Made by a program: the position numbers and the translations under genes. Positions 17,409 through 26,252 of a stretch of 64,000 nucleotides of DNA are shown in pieces. Source of the stretch: Chloroflexota bacterium (lineage in GTDB: Bacteria > Chloroflexota > Anaerolineae > Promineifilales > Promineifilaceae); assembly GCA_022616275.1 (NCBI GenBank), contig JAKEFB010000034.1, forward strand, positions 20,312 to 84,311, written 5' to 3'. How positions within the stretch are numbered: position 1 is the stretch's first letter; each line of letters opens with the position of its first letter. The notes beneath the pieces are model-generated. The model worked only from the letters and a program-made list of their open reading frames with translations, did no database searches and was not told the origin of the DNA.

Positions 17409-19631
17409 TCATTGCTTGACGAGCGGTAACATTATAGCATGGGGGAGGAAAAGTGCCTGGTTGGTGCTCAGGTCGCCGCTGGAGTGGGGCGGCTCGATAT
17501 TGCCGGCCGCGTCCACCGCCTGGCTGCGAAACCAGTAGACCTGGCCATCCGGCGGGATAAAGAGGGCGCTGGTGGCGGGAGTACCGGTTAACCAGGGCGT
17601 CCAGGCTGTCTCCCCCTGGGCTCGATACTCGACATTGTAAGCCGCCACGCCAGAGAGGGCGTCGCTGCCCTGCCAGGCGACCACGTACCGGCCGGTGGGC
17701 AGCAGATAGATGGCCTGCACGGCCGAGGTGGGCGCCGTGGCGTCCAGGCCAAAAGCCGTGGGTTGCGAGGTGATGGTGTGGTTTTGGGTGGTCGTCAGCA
17801 CCACCCGCCAGTAGAGACGGCCGTAATCCTGGGCAAAGGTGTGGTTGTAGCTGGTGGCCACGGCTGGTAAAGAAGCTGTCGCCACCAAGTTAGTGAAGCC
17901 GGCATCGTTGGCTACCTGCCACTGTATGGCGCTAATGGCGGCCGGGTTGGCCAGGCTCCAGTGGAAATTGACCGTCCGGTTATTGAGCCAGGCCTCGGGT
18001 GGTGGCTGCAAGTTGGTGGCCGCGGGGGCCAGGGGACGCAGGCGGATAGCGTCGAACCAGACTCCCAGGCCGGAATCGGTGGTCGTCAGGTTGGTCAGGC
18101 GGATCTTGCCGCTGTTGCCGGCGGCAAATTCAAAGGCGCCCAGGGACATCCAGGCGCCGACGTTGGCGTTGTGGTTGACGACGACCGTGGTAACGCCATT
18201 GAGGTGGCTCACCTGGTAGGTCGCCCCGCCAGTTTCCGGCGCGCCGGTGTAGCAATAAGGAGCGTAAACTTCTACTTCGTACCAGCCGGCGGCGCTCACG
18301 GGCGGCCGCCATTCGCCCCAATAAGTGGCGTTGCCGGGGTCGGTGGTGGACCAGGCGTAGTAGGCGTGGCCGCCAAAGCCACAGCCGCCGGGCGGGACGA
18401 GCCAGTTGCCGTTGCTCTTGGTAAAGGCGCCGCTCAATTCGTCCACGTATTGGTGGGGTGGGACGTAGCCAATGCGCCCGGCGACTTCGTTCCGCAGCCA
18501 GGGCAGCAAGACGTGCATCTGGTCGCCGGGGCAGACGGTCAGGCCGTCCACGTCGCGGTGGCCCATCAGGTAAGGCAGGCCCCAGGCGACGTTGGGCAGG
18601 TAGCCGGCGTCGTAGACGTTTATGTCCTTCTGGTCCGCTTTCCAGGCTAATAGCTCGGCCAGGGGCGGCAGCATGGTCGGCGGCGGGGGAATGCCGGGTG
18701 GGTCTTCCTCCGGCCTGGTGAAAGTGCCCAGCAGAGCCACGCCCATGCTGCCGGAGTTGGCCGGGCCGGCGTGAACGCCGACCACGTCGTCGCCGCCCAA
18801 ATGGCCTTCGTAAATAACGCCGGTGGGGTCCACCAGATAGTGGTAGCCGATGTCTCCCCAGCCCAGGGTGACGGTGTGGTAGAACCAGATAGCCCGGACC
18901 ACGGCCGGCCAGTCGCTGGGGTCGTTGCCGGTAGCGGTGTGGTGGACGATGAGGTGGGTAACCGGCACGTAGACCAGCCCGCCACTGTAGTTGCAGGCTG
19001 GGTCGGTACACCACACGCTGCGGCCGACTACTGGGGGCTTGGGGTATTCGCCAGGCGATTGTGGTGGCTGTTGGGCCAGAGGAGCCAGTTCGGCGGCGGT
19101 GGGACCGTTGGTCGAATCTATAAAAGTCAGGCGTAGTTGCTGGAGAACAGCGGCCGGCCGGCCGGTGTAGCGACTGAAGCTGACGGAAAACTGGAATGCG
19201 TGGTGGGTAACGTCGGCGGCCGGCACGGTGGTCATCTGGCCGACGGCCGTTTCGCTGCCGGGCAGCGTCCAATCGTCGTTGACTTCGACCGTGCGCCATT
19301 CGCTCCAGCGGCCGCCGCCTGGACTGGTGCGCAAGCGGATGGTAAGGCTGGCTGCTTCCGGGGCCTGGGTCAGCCACTGAGGAACGACGGTATTAAACGA
19401 TTGCGGCGCTTCCAGGACGGGCGAAACGTAGCGGCCGGTAACGGCGTCTCCGGCCAGCGTCAGGCCCCTGGCGGCGACGGCCGTGCCGTCATGTGTTCCC
19501 TGGGCAAAGTCTGGCCCGGCTACGTATACGTCGGTGGCGGTGATGGGCTGTTCGGAAGCTGCACCGGCCGGCAATAGAACGGCCGCCAGGCAAAAGAAGA
19601 GACCCATCAGGGTCCATGTTTTCGTTTTCAT
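17409..19631 (-). CDS. Secreted PGRP-type N-acetylmuramoyl-L-alanine amidase
   Basis: A 740-residue exported protein. Signal peptide at 1-25 (ends AGAASEQ). An N-terminal beta region is followed by an amidase_2/PGRP domain: LIVHHTATGND and GHRDVDGLTVCPG supply the zinc ligands His, His and Cys, and GDIGYHYLVDPTG supplies Tyr. Next is a golvesin-like beta-sandwich (YAWSTTDP... WFDAIRLRPL), then one or two fibronectin-type repeats (IQWQVANDAGFTN, YRAQGETAWTPW). It should cleave peptidoglycan outside the membrane. ATG 19631 is preferred over 19634 from the spacing to AGGA. It is divergent from the methyltransferase gene. Confidence 0.88.
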   Translation of the reverse strand: MKTKTWTLMGLFFCLAAVLLPAGAASEQPITATDVYVAGPDFAQGTHDGTAVAARGLTLAGDAVTGRYVSPVLEAPQSFNTVVPQWLTQAPEAASLTIRLRTSPGGGRWSEWRTVEVNDDWTLPGSETAVGQMTTVPAADVTHHAFQFSVSFSRYTGRPAAVLQQLRLTFIDSTNGPTAAELAPLAQQPPQSPGEYPKPPVVGRSVWCTDPACNYSGGLVYVPVTHLIVHHTATGNDPSDWPAVVRAIWFYHTVTLGWGDIGYHYLVDPTGVIYEGHLGGDDVVGVHAGPANSGSMGVALLGTFTRPEEDPPGIPPPPTMLPPLAELLAWKADQKDINVYDAGYLPNVAWGLPYLMGHRDVDGLTVCPGDQMHVLLPWLRNEVAGRIGYVPPHQYVDELSGAFTKSNGNWLVPPGGCGFGGHAYYAWSTTDPGNATYWGEWRPPVSAAGWYEVEVYAPYCYTGAPETGGATYQVSHLNGVTTVVVNHNANVGAWMSLGAFEFAAGNSGKIRLTNLTTTDSGLGVWFDAIRLRPLAPAATNLQPPPEAWLNNRTVNFHWSLANPAAISAIQWQVANDAGFTNLVATASLPAVATSYNHTFAQDYGRLYWRVVLTTTQNHTITSQPTAFGLDATAPTSAVQAIYLLPTGRYVVAWQGSDALSGVAAYNVEYRAQGETAWTPWLTGTPATSALFIPPDGQVYWFRSQAVDAAGNIEPPHSSGDLSTNQALFLPHAIMLPLVKQ

Positions 19632-19689
19632 CATTGTTCCTGTACAATGCCCGCTATCTTATCCGGCGCTGGAACAAGGTCAAGGCGGA

Positions 19690-21879
19690 ATGCAGAGTAT
19701 TGAACGGGATTTCCCTATTGAGCCGTTGAGCCAACTCGCCAAACTGGAAAGCTGGCGTAAAGAGATCAACCGGCCGACATACTACGTGCATAAATGGTGG
19801 GCGCGGCGCCTGGGCTCTGTTTTTCGAGCGATTCTCCTGGGAGCTTTATTGGATGAGTCTGAAGACATCTGGCAGCAGTTTTACTGCCCGCACAATTTTG
19901 AAAACAAAATAATCCTGGATCCGTTTATGGGTGGCGGAACTACCCTGGGCGAGGCGGTGAAGTTGGGGTGCAGGGTAATTGGCAATGACATCAACCCGGT
20001 TTCCTGGTACCTGGTGCATTCGGCCTTACAAAGGGTTAACCCGACTGTTTTGAAACGCGCTTTTCGACGGCTGGAGCAAGAGGTAGAGCCGAAAATTCGT
20101 AAGTACTACCGCTCGACCTGGAATGGCGAACCGGCCGATGTTCTGTATGCCTTTTGGGTCAAGCTAATCCGTTGCCCTGGCTGCCAGGGAGTTAGCCGGC
20201 TTTTTCCTAACTGGATTTTTTCCAGTGACGCTTACCCAAAACGGAAACCAAAGGCCCAGACACTTTGCCCCGCATGCGGCCATATTCACGTTATTCACTA
20301 CCAGGCGCAAACAGCCACGTGTCCCAATTGCCGTTACGTTTACAACCCTCAAACCGGCCCAGCCCGGCGCACCACATTTATCTGTGAATCTTGTGGCCAG
20401 GAACACCCCATTGCCGAAACGTATCGCCTGTCGGATGGCCCGCCTGAGCACCAGCTTTACGCGCTGATGTTGCTCCTGCCGGGCGGCCGGAAGGTTTACA
20501 AGCAGCCAGACACTTCGGACCTGGCGCTGTACGCTCAGGCTGTTACTGATTGGGAACAAGCCCGGCAACAGGGCGCGCTATATCCCGGTGAAAAGATTCC
20601 TCCAGGAGTAAATACAGACCAGGCACGAGGGTATAACTACCATTACTGGCATCAGATGTTCAACCCTCGCCAACTGCTCTGCCTGTCCACCTTATTGAAG
20701 GGTATTCTAACTGAGTCTGACCAGGCCGTTAAGGAGCAGTTTCTCCTTTTGTTTTCCGGCATTTTAGAATTTAACAATATGTTCTGCTCTTTCAAGGGTG
20801 AAGGGACTGGAGCCGTGCGGCCGCTCTTTTCACACCACATTCTTAAACCTGAGCGGACGCCGCTGGAGAACAACCCCTGGGGAACGTCTAAAAACAGCGG
20901 CTCTTTTGCCACTTTGTTCGAGCGACGTCTTTTGGCGGCGCAAAAGTACGCCAACGAACCATTTGAGCTGGCGCTCACCAGCCAAAATGGCCACGCTGCC
21001 GGACAGAAGGTCTACCACATTAACCACCCTATCTCTGTTCAACCGGGTAAAGCATTTACTGATCTGGCGGCCGGCCGCGCCGAGGCCTTAATCCTATCGG
21101 GTGATTCTGCTTCCCTGCCGCTACCGGATGGCTGCGTTGACGCGGTGATTACCGACCCCCCCTATTTTGATAACGTCCACTATTCAGAGCTGGCTGACTT
21201 CTTTTACGTCTGGCTCAAGCTGGCTCTAGGCGATCAAGTCTCTTATTTTAGTGCTGCCAGCACACGCCACCCGGCCGAAGTGCAGGATACGAATGCTAAA
21301 TCGTTTGAACAAGGACTGGCGGCCGTTTTTGCCGAGTGCCGCCGGGTGCTTAAGCCCGAGGGATTAGTTATCTTTACCTTCCAGCACGCTCGCGAGGAAG
21401 CCTGGTTGGCCTTGATAGGCGCATTGGCCAGGGCCGGCTTACAACTGACGGCCGCCTATCCGATTAAGGCTGAAATGGCAGTCGCTACGCCTAAAAGCCA
21501 GGCCAAAGAGCCGATTAATATTGACATTATTTTTGTCTGCCGGCCGGCCGGGGCCGCTATTAGGCTGGTAAGCGAAACTTCCGTGGACCAGATATTGGCT
21601 AAAACCAGGCAATTGGCTACCCGTTTGTCTGCGGCCGGTATTAAGCTGTCAAAAGGTGATTTATTCGTCATCACTATGAGCCAGTTTGTCGTGGCGTATG
21701 TGCCTGCTGATAGCAAGGGAATAAGCAACACGCTGCTTGATGAACAAATGGCTATTTTGGGTGAGCTACAGTCTGCTCTGGCTCATTTCTCTGTAGATGA
21801 CTTGGTAATGGAAAAGGAGCCGTCGCAAATGCGCCAGTTGCGACTGCTAGAAGAAGTACCACCCTATACCGCCTCGTAA
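19690..21879 (+). CDS. DUF1156-like DNA methyltransferase
   Basis: A 729-residue putative SAM-dependent DNA base methyltransferase (adenine N6 or cytosine N4). The N-terminus, with HKWWARRLGSVFRAILL, is the DUF1156-type signature. DPFMGGGTTLGEA at 77-89 is the SAM-binding motif and TDPPYFDNVHYSE (DPPY at 489-492) is the catalytic motif. Between them an insert has three or four CxxC zinc modules (CPGC, CPAC, CPNC, CESC at about 158-240), probably for target recognition. ATG 19690 is chosen because AAGGCGGA precedes it and the family N-terminus begins there. Its 3' end overlaps that of the opposing nuclease gene by 16 bases. Confidence 0.87.
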   Translation: MQSIERDFPIEPLSQLAKLESWRKEINRPTYYVHKWWARRLGSVFRAILLGALLDESEDIWQQFYCPHNFENKIILDPFMGGGTTLGEAVKLGCRVIGNDINPVSWYLVHSALQRVNPTVLKRAFRRLEQEVEPKIRKYYRSTWNGEPADVLYAFWVKLIRCPGCQGVSRLFPNWIFSSDAYPKRKPKAQTLCPACGHIHVIHYQAQTATCPNCRYVYNPQTGPARRTTFICESCGQEHPIAETYRLSDGPPEHQLYALMLLLPGGRKVYKQPDTSDLALYAQAVTDWEQARQQGALYPGEKIPPGVNTDQARGYNYHYWHQMFNPRQLLCLSTLLKGILTESDQAVKEQFLLLFSGILEFNNMFCSFKGEGTGAVRPLFSHHILKPERTPLENNPWGTSKNSGSFATLFERRLLAAQKYANEPFELALTSQNGHAAGQKVYHINHPISVQPGKAFTDLAAGRAEALILSGDSASLPLPDGCVDAVITDPPYFDNVHYSELADFFYVWLKLALGDQVSYFSAASTRHPAEVQDTNAKSFEQGLAAVFAECRRVLKPEGLVIFTFQHAREEAWLALIGALARAGLQLTAAYPIKAEMAVATPKSQAKEPINIDIIFVCRPAGAAIRLVSETSVDQILAKTRQLATRLSAAGIKLSKGDLFVITMSQFVVAYVPADSKGISNTLLDEQMAILGELQSALAHFSVDDLVMEKEPSQMRQLRLLEEVPPYTAS

Positions 21880-22595
21880 ATGTAAAACGTCCGCACAATA
21901 TCGGTTTTCACTTCAATCTTCCTTTTCAGCGAAACCAGACGTAGCTCATCGTTCTGATCCAAAGCAGCATCCTGGGTGACAAATACCGTTCGATACCGAA
22001 AGTCAGGCTCGGTCAATGGATTGGGGAAGCGGTACATTTTGCGGATACGGACAAATGCGTCGCCGTAGCTGCCAAAGTTCCTCTCGGAAATGTTAAGATG
22101 CCCTTCGGCCAGTTCAAGATCGTTGTTTAAGTAGTCCCCGTCTACCAAAACGAAGGCGACGCCTTGAACGTGCAAATCGTCAACCGGTTCGTAGAGGGTA
22201 AACAGGTAGTAACAGCGCAAGATTGAGTTGTCCGTGACCGCTAGCCCATCCGGCAAGAGATGATTTGGTTTCTTTACCAACCGGCCGCAAGGTATTCTGC
22301 TGTTAAAATCTACGTCGGTCCGGCAGGGTGGATAACGGGGGTCACGGCCGGAACGCACGTTAGCCAGTGCTTTAAGCTCGTACCCTTCAATAACTTGCCG
22401 GCGCGCCACCAGGTAATCCGGGGTGGAATTTCTCCCCTGTGCCCGCAGGGCATAACCAGCCCCGAGAAGCTGTTCCACAAACCAATCCTGCAAGAAAAAC
22501 TCTTTATCTACCGGGCTACGGCGTACCATCGTTGCCTGGTTGACTTCAAAGGAACGAGCGAGCCGCACAAAAATGTCTGGAGCCAGAGTGGTCAT
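21864..22595 (-). CDS. Putative PD-(D/E)XK restriction endonuclease
   Basis: A 243-residue protein with no certain family name. TPDYLVARRQVIEGYELKA gives Asp60, Glu73 and Lys75 in the order of a PD-(D/E)XK nuclease core, and DFNSRIPCGR follows. It is convergent with, and overlaps, a DNA methyltransferase, the usual layout of a type II restriction-modification pair. ATG 22595 overlaps the ASCH stop codon in an ATGA arrangement, with AGGAGG located inside the ASCH end, so translation is coupled. Nuclease activity and the pairing are inferred. Confidence 0.75.
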   Translation of the reverse strand: MTTLAPDIFVRLARSFEVNQATMVRRSPVDKEFFLQDWFVEQLLGAGYALRAQGRNSTPDYLVARRQVIEGYELKALANVRSGRDPRYPPCRTDVDFNSRIPCGRLVKKPNHLLPDGLAVTDNSILRCYYLFTLYEPVDDLHVQGVAFVLVDGDYLNNDLELAEGHLNISERNFGSYGDAFVRIRKMYRFPNPLTEPDFRYRTVFVTQDAALDQNDELRLVSLKRKIEVKTDIVRTFYIYEAV

Positions 22596-22918
22596 ACCAC
22601 CTCCTTTTCAATTTCCAGAGCAACCACACCCAGGGCTTCCTTCTCCAGCGGATAAATGGCCCGGATGCGTTCTAACAATTCGCCGGCCGGCACGTTGGGA
22701 GCAATGGCTGCCGGCTTTTCGTGGGCCAGTAGCTCGGCAAAGGAGGCGTAGCGGCCGATGCGGCGAATGCGGTAGAGGTGCCGGCCGTTCAGCAGTAGCC
22801 GGTCACCAGGCTGTAGGCGAGTGATATTACTGTAGCCAACGCGAACCTCGACGGTCTTGTGGCCGGCCAAGATCTCTTCTAGGTACTCGTCCTTAATCCA
22901 CAGCGTCTTCGTTGGCAT
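22592..22918 (-). CDS. ASCH-domain protein
   Basis: A 108-residue protein. LWIKDEYLEEILAGHKTVEVRVG, LQPGDRLLLNG, and YRIRRIGRYASFAELLAHE match the ASCH fold, a PUA-related beta-barrel that binds RNA or modified nucleotides. It begins 4 bases after the stop of the upstream glycosyltransferase gene and overlaps the nuclease gene by 4 bases. This coupling to a nuclease opposite a methyltransferase suggests a role in the restriction-modification locus, possibly sensing modified bases; that is inference. ATG 22918 was chosen over the open extension to 22999, which runs into the previous gene. Confidence 0.85.
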   Translation of the reverse strand: MPTKTLWIKDEYLEEILAGHKTVEVRVGYSNITRLQPGDRLLLNGRHLYRIRRIGRYASFAELLAHEKPAAIAPNVPAGELLERIRAIYPLEKEALGVVALEIEKEVV

Positions 22919-22922
22919 GGCA

Positions 22923-24413
22923 TTAATCCAGGAAAGGTTGATAGTAAACGGGAATGGCCTTGGCCAGCCATAGGTAAACGTTGAGGCCAAGCAGAACAAC
23001 CAAAACCAGTTGAGGCAAATAGCCGGCCGCCCGCCGGGGCAACAGGACGTACCAGCCGGCCGTCATGAGCAGGGAGAGCGGGCCAAGGGTGGGGAAGAGG
23101 AAGCGGCCCTGGTACTGGGGCGTGGTCAGCGTGTTGCGGATGATCATCAATAGGGCCAGCCCGGCCGCCAGCCAGAGCATCGTCCAGGCGTCCCGGTTCA
23201 GCGGCAAGAGTTGGGCCGGGTCGGCCTGGCGCTGCCGGACCCAGGCCAGGGCCAGCAGCAGCAGGAAGCCGACCACCACCGGCAGAGGAACGCGCCACCA
23301 CTCATTCTGGCGAACGGCCAGCCAGCCGGCCGCCAGGAGCAGCCCGACCAGGAACAGCAACCCGACCCACAGGCGGGATAGAGGGACGCCGGCCAGCAGC
23401 AGGCGCAGGCTGGCCAACCAGCCCAGCCCGGCCAGGCCGGTGAGGATGAGGACCAGATTACCCGGCAGCCCCACCGCGCCCCAGGCCAACCGGCCCCAAT
23501 AGCCGTTCAGGTAGGTGGTAACCATCCACCACAGCGGCCGCCGGGTGAAAAAATCTTCGCGGACGTGGACCAGGCGCGACCAGAGGGAGCGCCAGGCGAC
23601 GTTCTCCGGCGAGGGGGCCAGGAGGGCCAGGGCTACTACTATACCCAGGCCCAGCAGCAGCCCGCCGGCCAGCAGCCAGGCCCAGCGCGGCCGCCAGAAA
23701 TGGCGTGCCTGCCAGGCGACGGCGGCCAGCATGGTCAGGGCCATTGGCAATATCGTAAGCTTGACCAGGAACGGCGCCGCCAGGGCCAGGGCCATCAGCC
23801 CGACCAGTTGCCAGCCGGCCAGCGGCCGGAAACAGACCAGGCCGAGCAGCCAAAAGAGCAAGGCCCCGACCAGGTTGGCCAGGGAGTCGTTGCTGATAGC
23901 GGCGGTGTTGTGCAGGAACTGGGGCAGCAGGCCGACGAGAGCGGCCGTGGCCAGGGGAATCGGCGTCTGGCGCGGCCGGGCAAAGCGGTCCACGGCCGCT
24001 GTAAAACGGCCGGCCCCATAATAAGTCAGGAGAATGGTCAGGCCGCCCAGGGGAATGTTGAGCCAGCGGAGGAGGTGGGCACCCCATAGAAAACGGTAGT
24101 TTTCGGGCTGCCAGTCATAGCGTGTTGGTGCGTCTCGCGACGAGAGAGGCGGCCGGTAGGGCTGGATAAGCGAGCGATCCACCTGGTCCAGGACGCGGAA
24201 AAGCGGGCTGACCAGCCAGTAGTAGGTGGGTGGTTGAATGGCCTCGTACGTCTCGTCGTACGTTGGCGGGCGTCCCTCGCGGGCCAGGCTGACGACGTAC
24301 AGGTAGTGGGCCGTCTCGTCCGGCGCTTCCCAGGCGGGCATCAGCAAGCTATAGCCCAGGGCCAGCAGGGTGTAGAGAAGGAGAATCAGCCAGAGCCAGC
24401 GACGCTCGCTCAT
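22923..24413 (-). CDS. Polytopic glycosyltransferase (GT39-like)
   Basis: A 496-residue integral membrane protein with about 11-12 hydrophobic helices. LMPAWEAPDETAHYLYVV in the first external loop holds the acidic E..DE pair typical of GT-C enzymes that use polyprenyl-phosphate sugars. It probably transfers a sugar to a lipid-linked or surface acceptor on the outer face of the membrane. The ASCH gene begins 4 bases after its stop, so it may head that small operon by accident of packing. Substrate not predictable. Confidence 0.8.
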   Translation of the reverse strand: MSERRWLWLILLLYTLLALGYSLLMPAWEAPDETAHYLYVVSLAREGRPPTYDETYEAIQPPTYYWLVSPLFRVLDQVDRSLIQPYRPPLSSRDAPTRYDWQPENYRFLWGAHLLRWLNIPLGGLTILLTYYGAGRFTAAVDRFARPRQTPIPLATAALVGLLPQFLHNTAAISNDSLANLVGALLFWLLGLVCFRPLAGWQLVGLMALALAAPFLVKLTILPMALTMLAAVAWQARHFWRPRWAWLLAGGLLLGLGIVVALALLAPSPENVAWRSLWSRLVHVREDFFTRRPLWWMVTTYLNGYWGRLAWGAVGLPGNLVLILTGLAGLGWLASLRLLLAGVPLSRLWVGLLFLVGLLLAAGWLAVRQNEWWRVPLPVVVGFLLLLALAWVRQRQADPAQLLPLNRDAWTMLWLAAGLALLMIIRNTLTTPQYQGRFLFPTLGPLSLLMTAGWYVLLPRRAAGYLPQLVLVVLLGLNVYLWLAKAIPVYYQPFLD

Positions 24414-24419
24414 CTAAAG

Positions 24420-24497
24420 GGGAGATTAGAGATTGGAGATTGGAGATTGTAAGCAATCCCTGGTTGCCAATCTCTAATCTCTATTCTCCAATCTCCT
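24420..24497. repeat. Inverted GAGATTG/AATCTCT heptamer array
   Basis: GGAGATT/AGAGATT units (24421-24448) are followed by inverted AATCTCTAATCTC and AATCTCC units (24470-24497). The array fills the whole gap between the crotonase stop and the glycosyltransferase start. Confidence 0.85.
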
Positions 24498-24498
24498 C

Positions 24499-25284
24499 TT
24501 ACTTACCCTTCCAGACCGGCGGCCGCTTGTTGATGAAGGCGTCCATGCCCTCTTTCTGGTCTTCGGTGGCAAAGAGCATGTAAAAGAGGCGGCGCTCGTG
24601 GGCCAGACCGGATTGCAGGGTGGTCTCAAAGGCGGCGTTGACCGCTTCTTTGCCCAGGCGCACGGCAACGGGGGCACGGGCGGCAATTTCGGCGGCCAGC
24701 CTGACGGCCTCTTCCAGGTACAGCTCGACCGGCACGACCCGGTTGACCAGCCCGTGGCGCAGGGCTTCTTCGGCCGTCAGAAAGCGGCCGTTGATAACAA
24801 TTTCCATGGCCAGGGCCTTGCCCACGGCGCGGGTCATACGCTGCGTGCCGCCGGCGCCGGGAATGACGCCGATGTTAATCTCCGGCTGGCCGAAACGGGC
24901 CGTCTCGCTGGCGACGATCATGTCGCAGGCCATGGCCAGTTCGCAGCCGCCACCCAGGGCATAGCCGGACACGGCGGCAACGATCGGCTTGCCGATCCGC
25001 CGCAAGCGGTCCCAGTAATCAATGAAAGGGTTGTCCAACATACTCACCGGGGTGGCTTCGGCCATCTGGGTGATGTCTGCCCCGGCGGCAAAGGCGCGCT
25101 CGTTGCCGGTAATGACCAGGCAACCTGCGTCCGGGTTGCGGTCAAAGAGTTCCAGAGCTTCAGTGACCTCGCCCATCGTCTCTTTGTTCAAGGCGTTGAG
25201 CACCTTGGGCCGGTTCAACTGGACAATACCTACCCGGCCGTCCAGGCGGGTTAAGATGTTCTGGTAAGTCGTCTCGTCGCTCAT
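24499..25284 (-). CDS. Enoyl-CoA hydratase/isomerase (crotonase family)
   Basis: A 261-residue cytosolic crotonase. FAAGADITQMAEA and YALGGGCELAMACDM form the CoA oxyanion hole; GQPEINIGVIPGAGGTQRM carries the second catalytic Glu, and CEL carries the first, so both hydratase glutamates are present. It likely hydrates 2-enoyl-CoA in fatty-acid or amino-acid breakdown. AAAGGATAG precedes ATG 25284. No other beta-oxidation gene is in the window. Confidence 0.92.
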   Translation of the reverse strand: MSDETTYQNILTRLDGRVGIVQLNRPKVLNALNKETMGEVTEALELFDRNPDAGCLVITGNERAFAAGADITQMAEATPVSMLDNPFIDYWDRLRRIGKPIVAAVSGYALGGGCELAMACDMIVASETARFGQPEINIGVIPGAGGTQRMTRAVGKALAMEIVINGRFLTAEEALRHGLVNRVVPVELYLEEAVRLAAEIAARAPVAVRLGKEAVNAAFETTLQSGLAHERRLFYMLFATEDQKEGMDAFINKRPPVWKGK

Positions 25285-25296
25285 TTTCTATCCTTT

Positions 25297-25336
25297 CTTA
25301 GTTTGCGAGTATGCGAGTATGCGAGTATGCGAGTGG
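25297..25336. repeat. TGCGAGTA octamer array
   Basis: Tandem TGCGAGTA units (three exact, two variant) lie just upstream of the crotonase gene on its 5' side. Confidence 0.8.
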
Positions 25337-25355
25337 ACTCAGTCTCTGTGGTTGC

Positions 25356-26252
25356 CTAAGTAACCGACGTTCTCAGCACTTCCCTAAGTTTTTTGCCGCC
25401 TGGTTGGTGCAGATAATGGCGTAACGTTTCGACGGTAGCCGGCAACTGGGGCAATTGGTGTTGTTTTTTGCTGCGCACCAGGTAGGCCAGGGCTTCCTCC
25501 TCGCCGCCGGCTGTTTCCAGAAACAGGGTTACGGCGGCGTGGCGTAACAGCGCCACCCGGCCGGCGTCCAGGTGGACCAGGGTATCGGCCAGGAGAAAAT
25601 CGCTTAACTTCCGGCAGCTTTCGGCCAGCACCCAACCGGCATCCTCCCGGTAGGGCCAGGGCGGCGATTCGCCCACGGCGCGCGGCGGCGGCAGGATCAG
25701 GTACAGGTTGTCCTGGGTGGCCGCCACCAGCGTCTCCAGCGCCGGGTAGACCAGGTTAGGGACCACGACCACGTTGTGGGACAGTGGCTCACCGCGCAGC
25801 CGGCCGAGAAAAGAGGCCAGGGCATTGTTGCGGAAGATTCGCCGTAACTCGCCGGCCGCTTCCTGCCAGACGTTTTCGTGGTCGGCCCAGAAAAAGGCGG
25901 CCACGGCCGAATCGGTGTAAAAGTCGTCCAACTCCCTGGGCCAATCGCCCGGCCATTGGCCATTGGCGTAGACGGGGGGTAGTTCCTCCAGCGGCTCAAA
26001 AGTAGCCCAGGTACAACGCAAGGCTGCGGCAAACAGATCGCTCAGGACCAACTGCTGGTCGGCCAACGCCTGGTTAACGCTCTGCACGGCCGGGTGGTCG
26101 GCAAAGTCGCTGACGTAGTGGCGGGTCAGCTTGGCGTGGGGGTGGACGGCGTGCGGCTCCTGAACCTGTTCGTACTCCGGCCACTGGCTGGCGGCCAGCA
26201 CGGCTGCCACCAGCCGCACGCGATTGTCTATGGCGACGGTGACATCAGACAC
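25356..26252 (-). CDS. Hypothetical protein, unknown family
   Basis: A 298-residue soluble protein I cannot name. No signal peptide or membrane span. It has conserved-looking helical stretches (LDDFYTDSAVAAFFWADHENVWQEAAGELRRIF, in two parts) and a central VVVVPNLVYPALETLVA strand-helix. GTG 26252 overlaps the upstream membrane-protein gene by 8 bases, so translation is coupled and the two probably act together. Confidence 0.7.
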   Translation of the reverse strand: MSDVTVAIDNRVRLVAAVLAASQWPEYEQVQEPHAVHPHAKLTRHYVSDFADHPAVQSVNQALADQQLVLSDLFAAALRCTWATFEPLEELPPVYANGQWPGDWPRELDDFYTDSAVAAFFWADHENVWQEAAGELRRIFRNNALASFLGRLRGEPLSHNVVVVPNLVYPALETLVAATQDNLYLILPPPRAVGESPPWPYREDAGWVLAESCRKLSDFLLADTLVHLDAGRVALLRHAAVTLFLETAGGEEEALAYLVRSKKQHQLPQLPATVETLRHYLHQPGGKKLREVLRTSVT

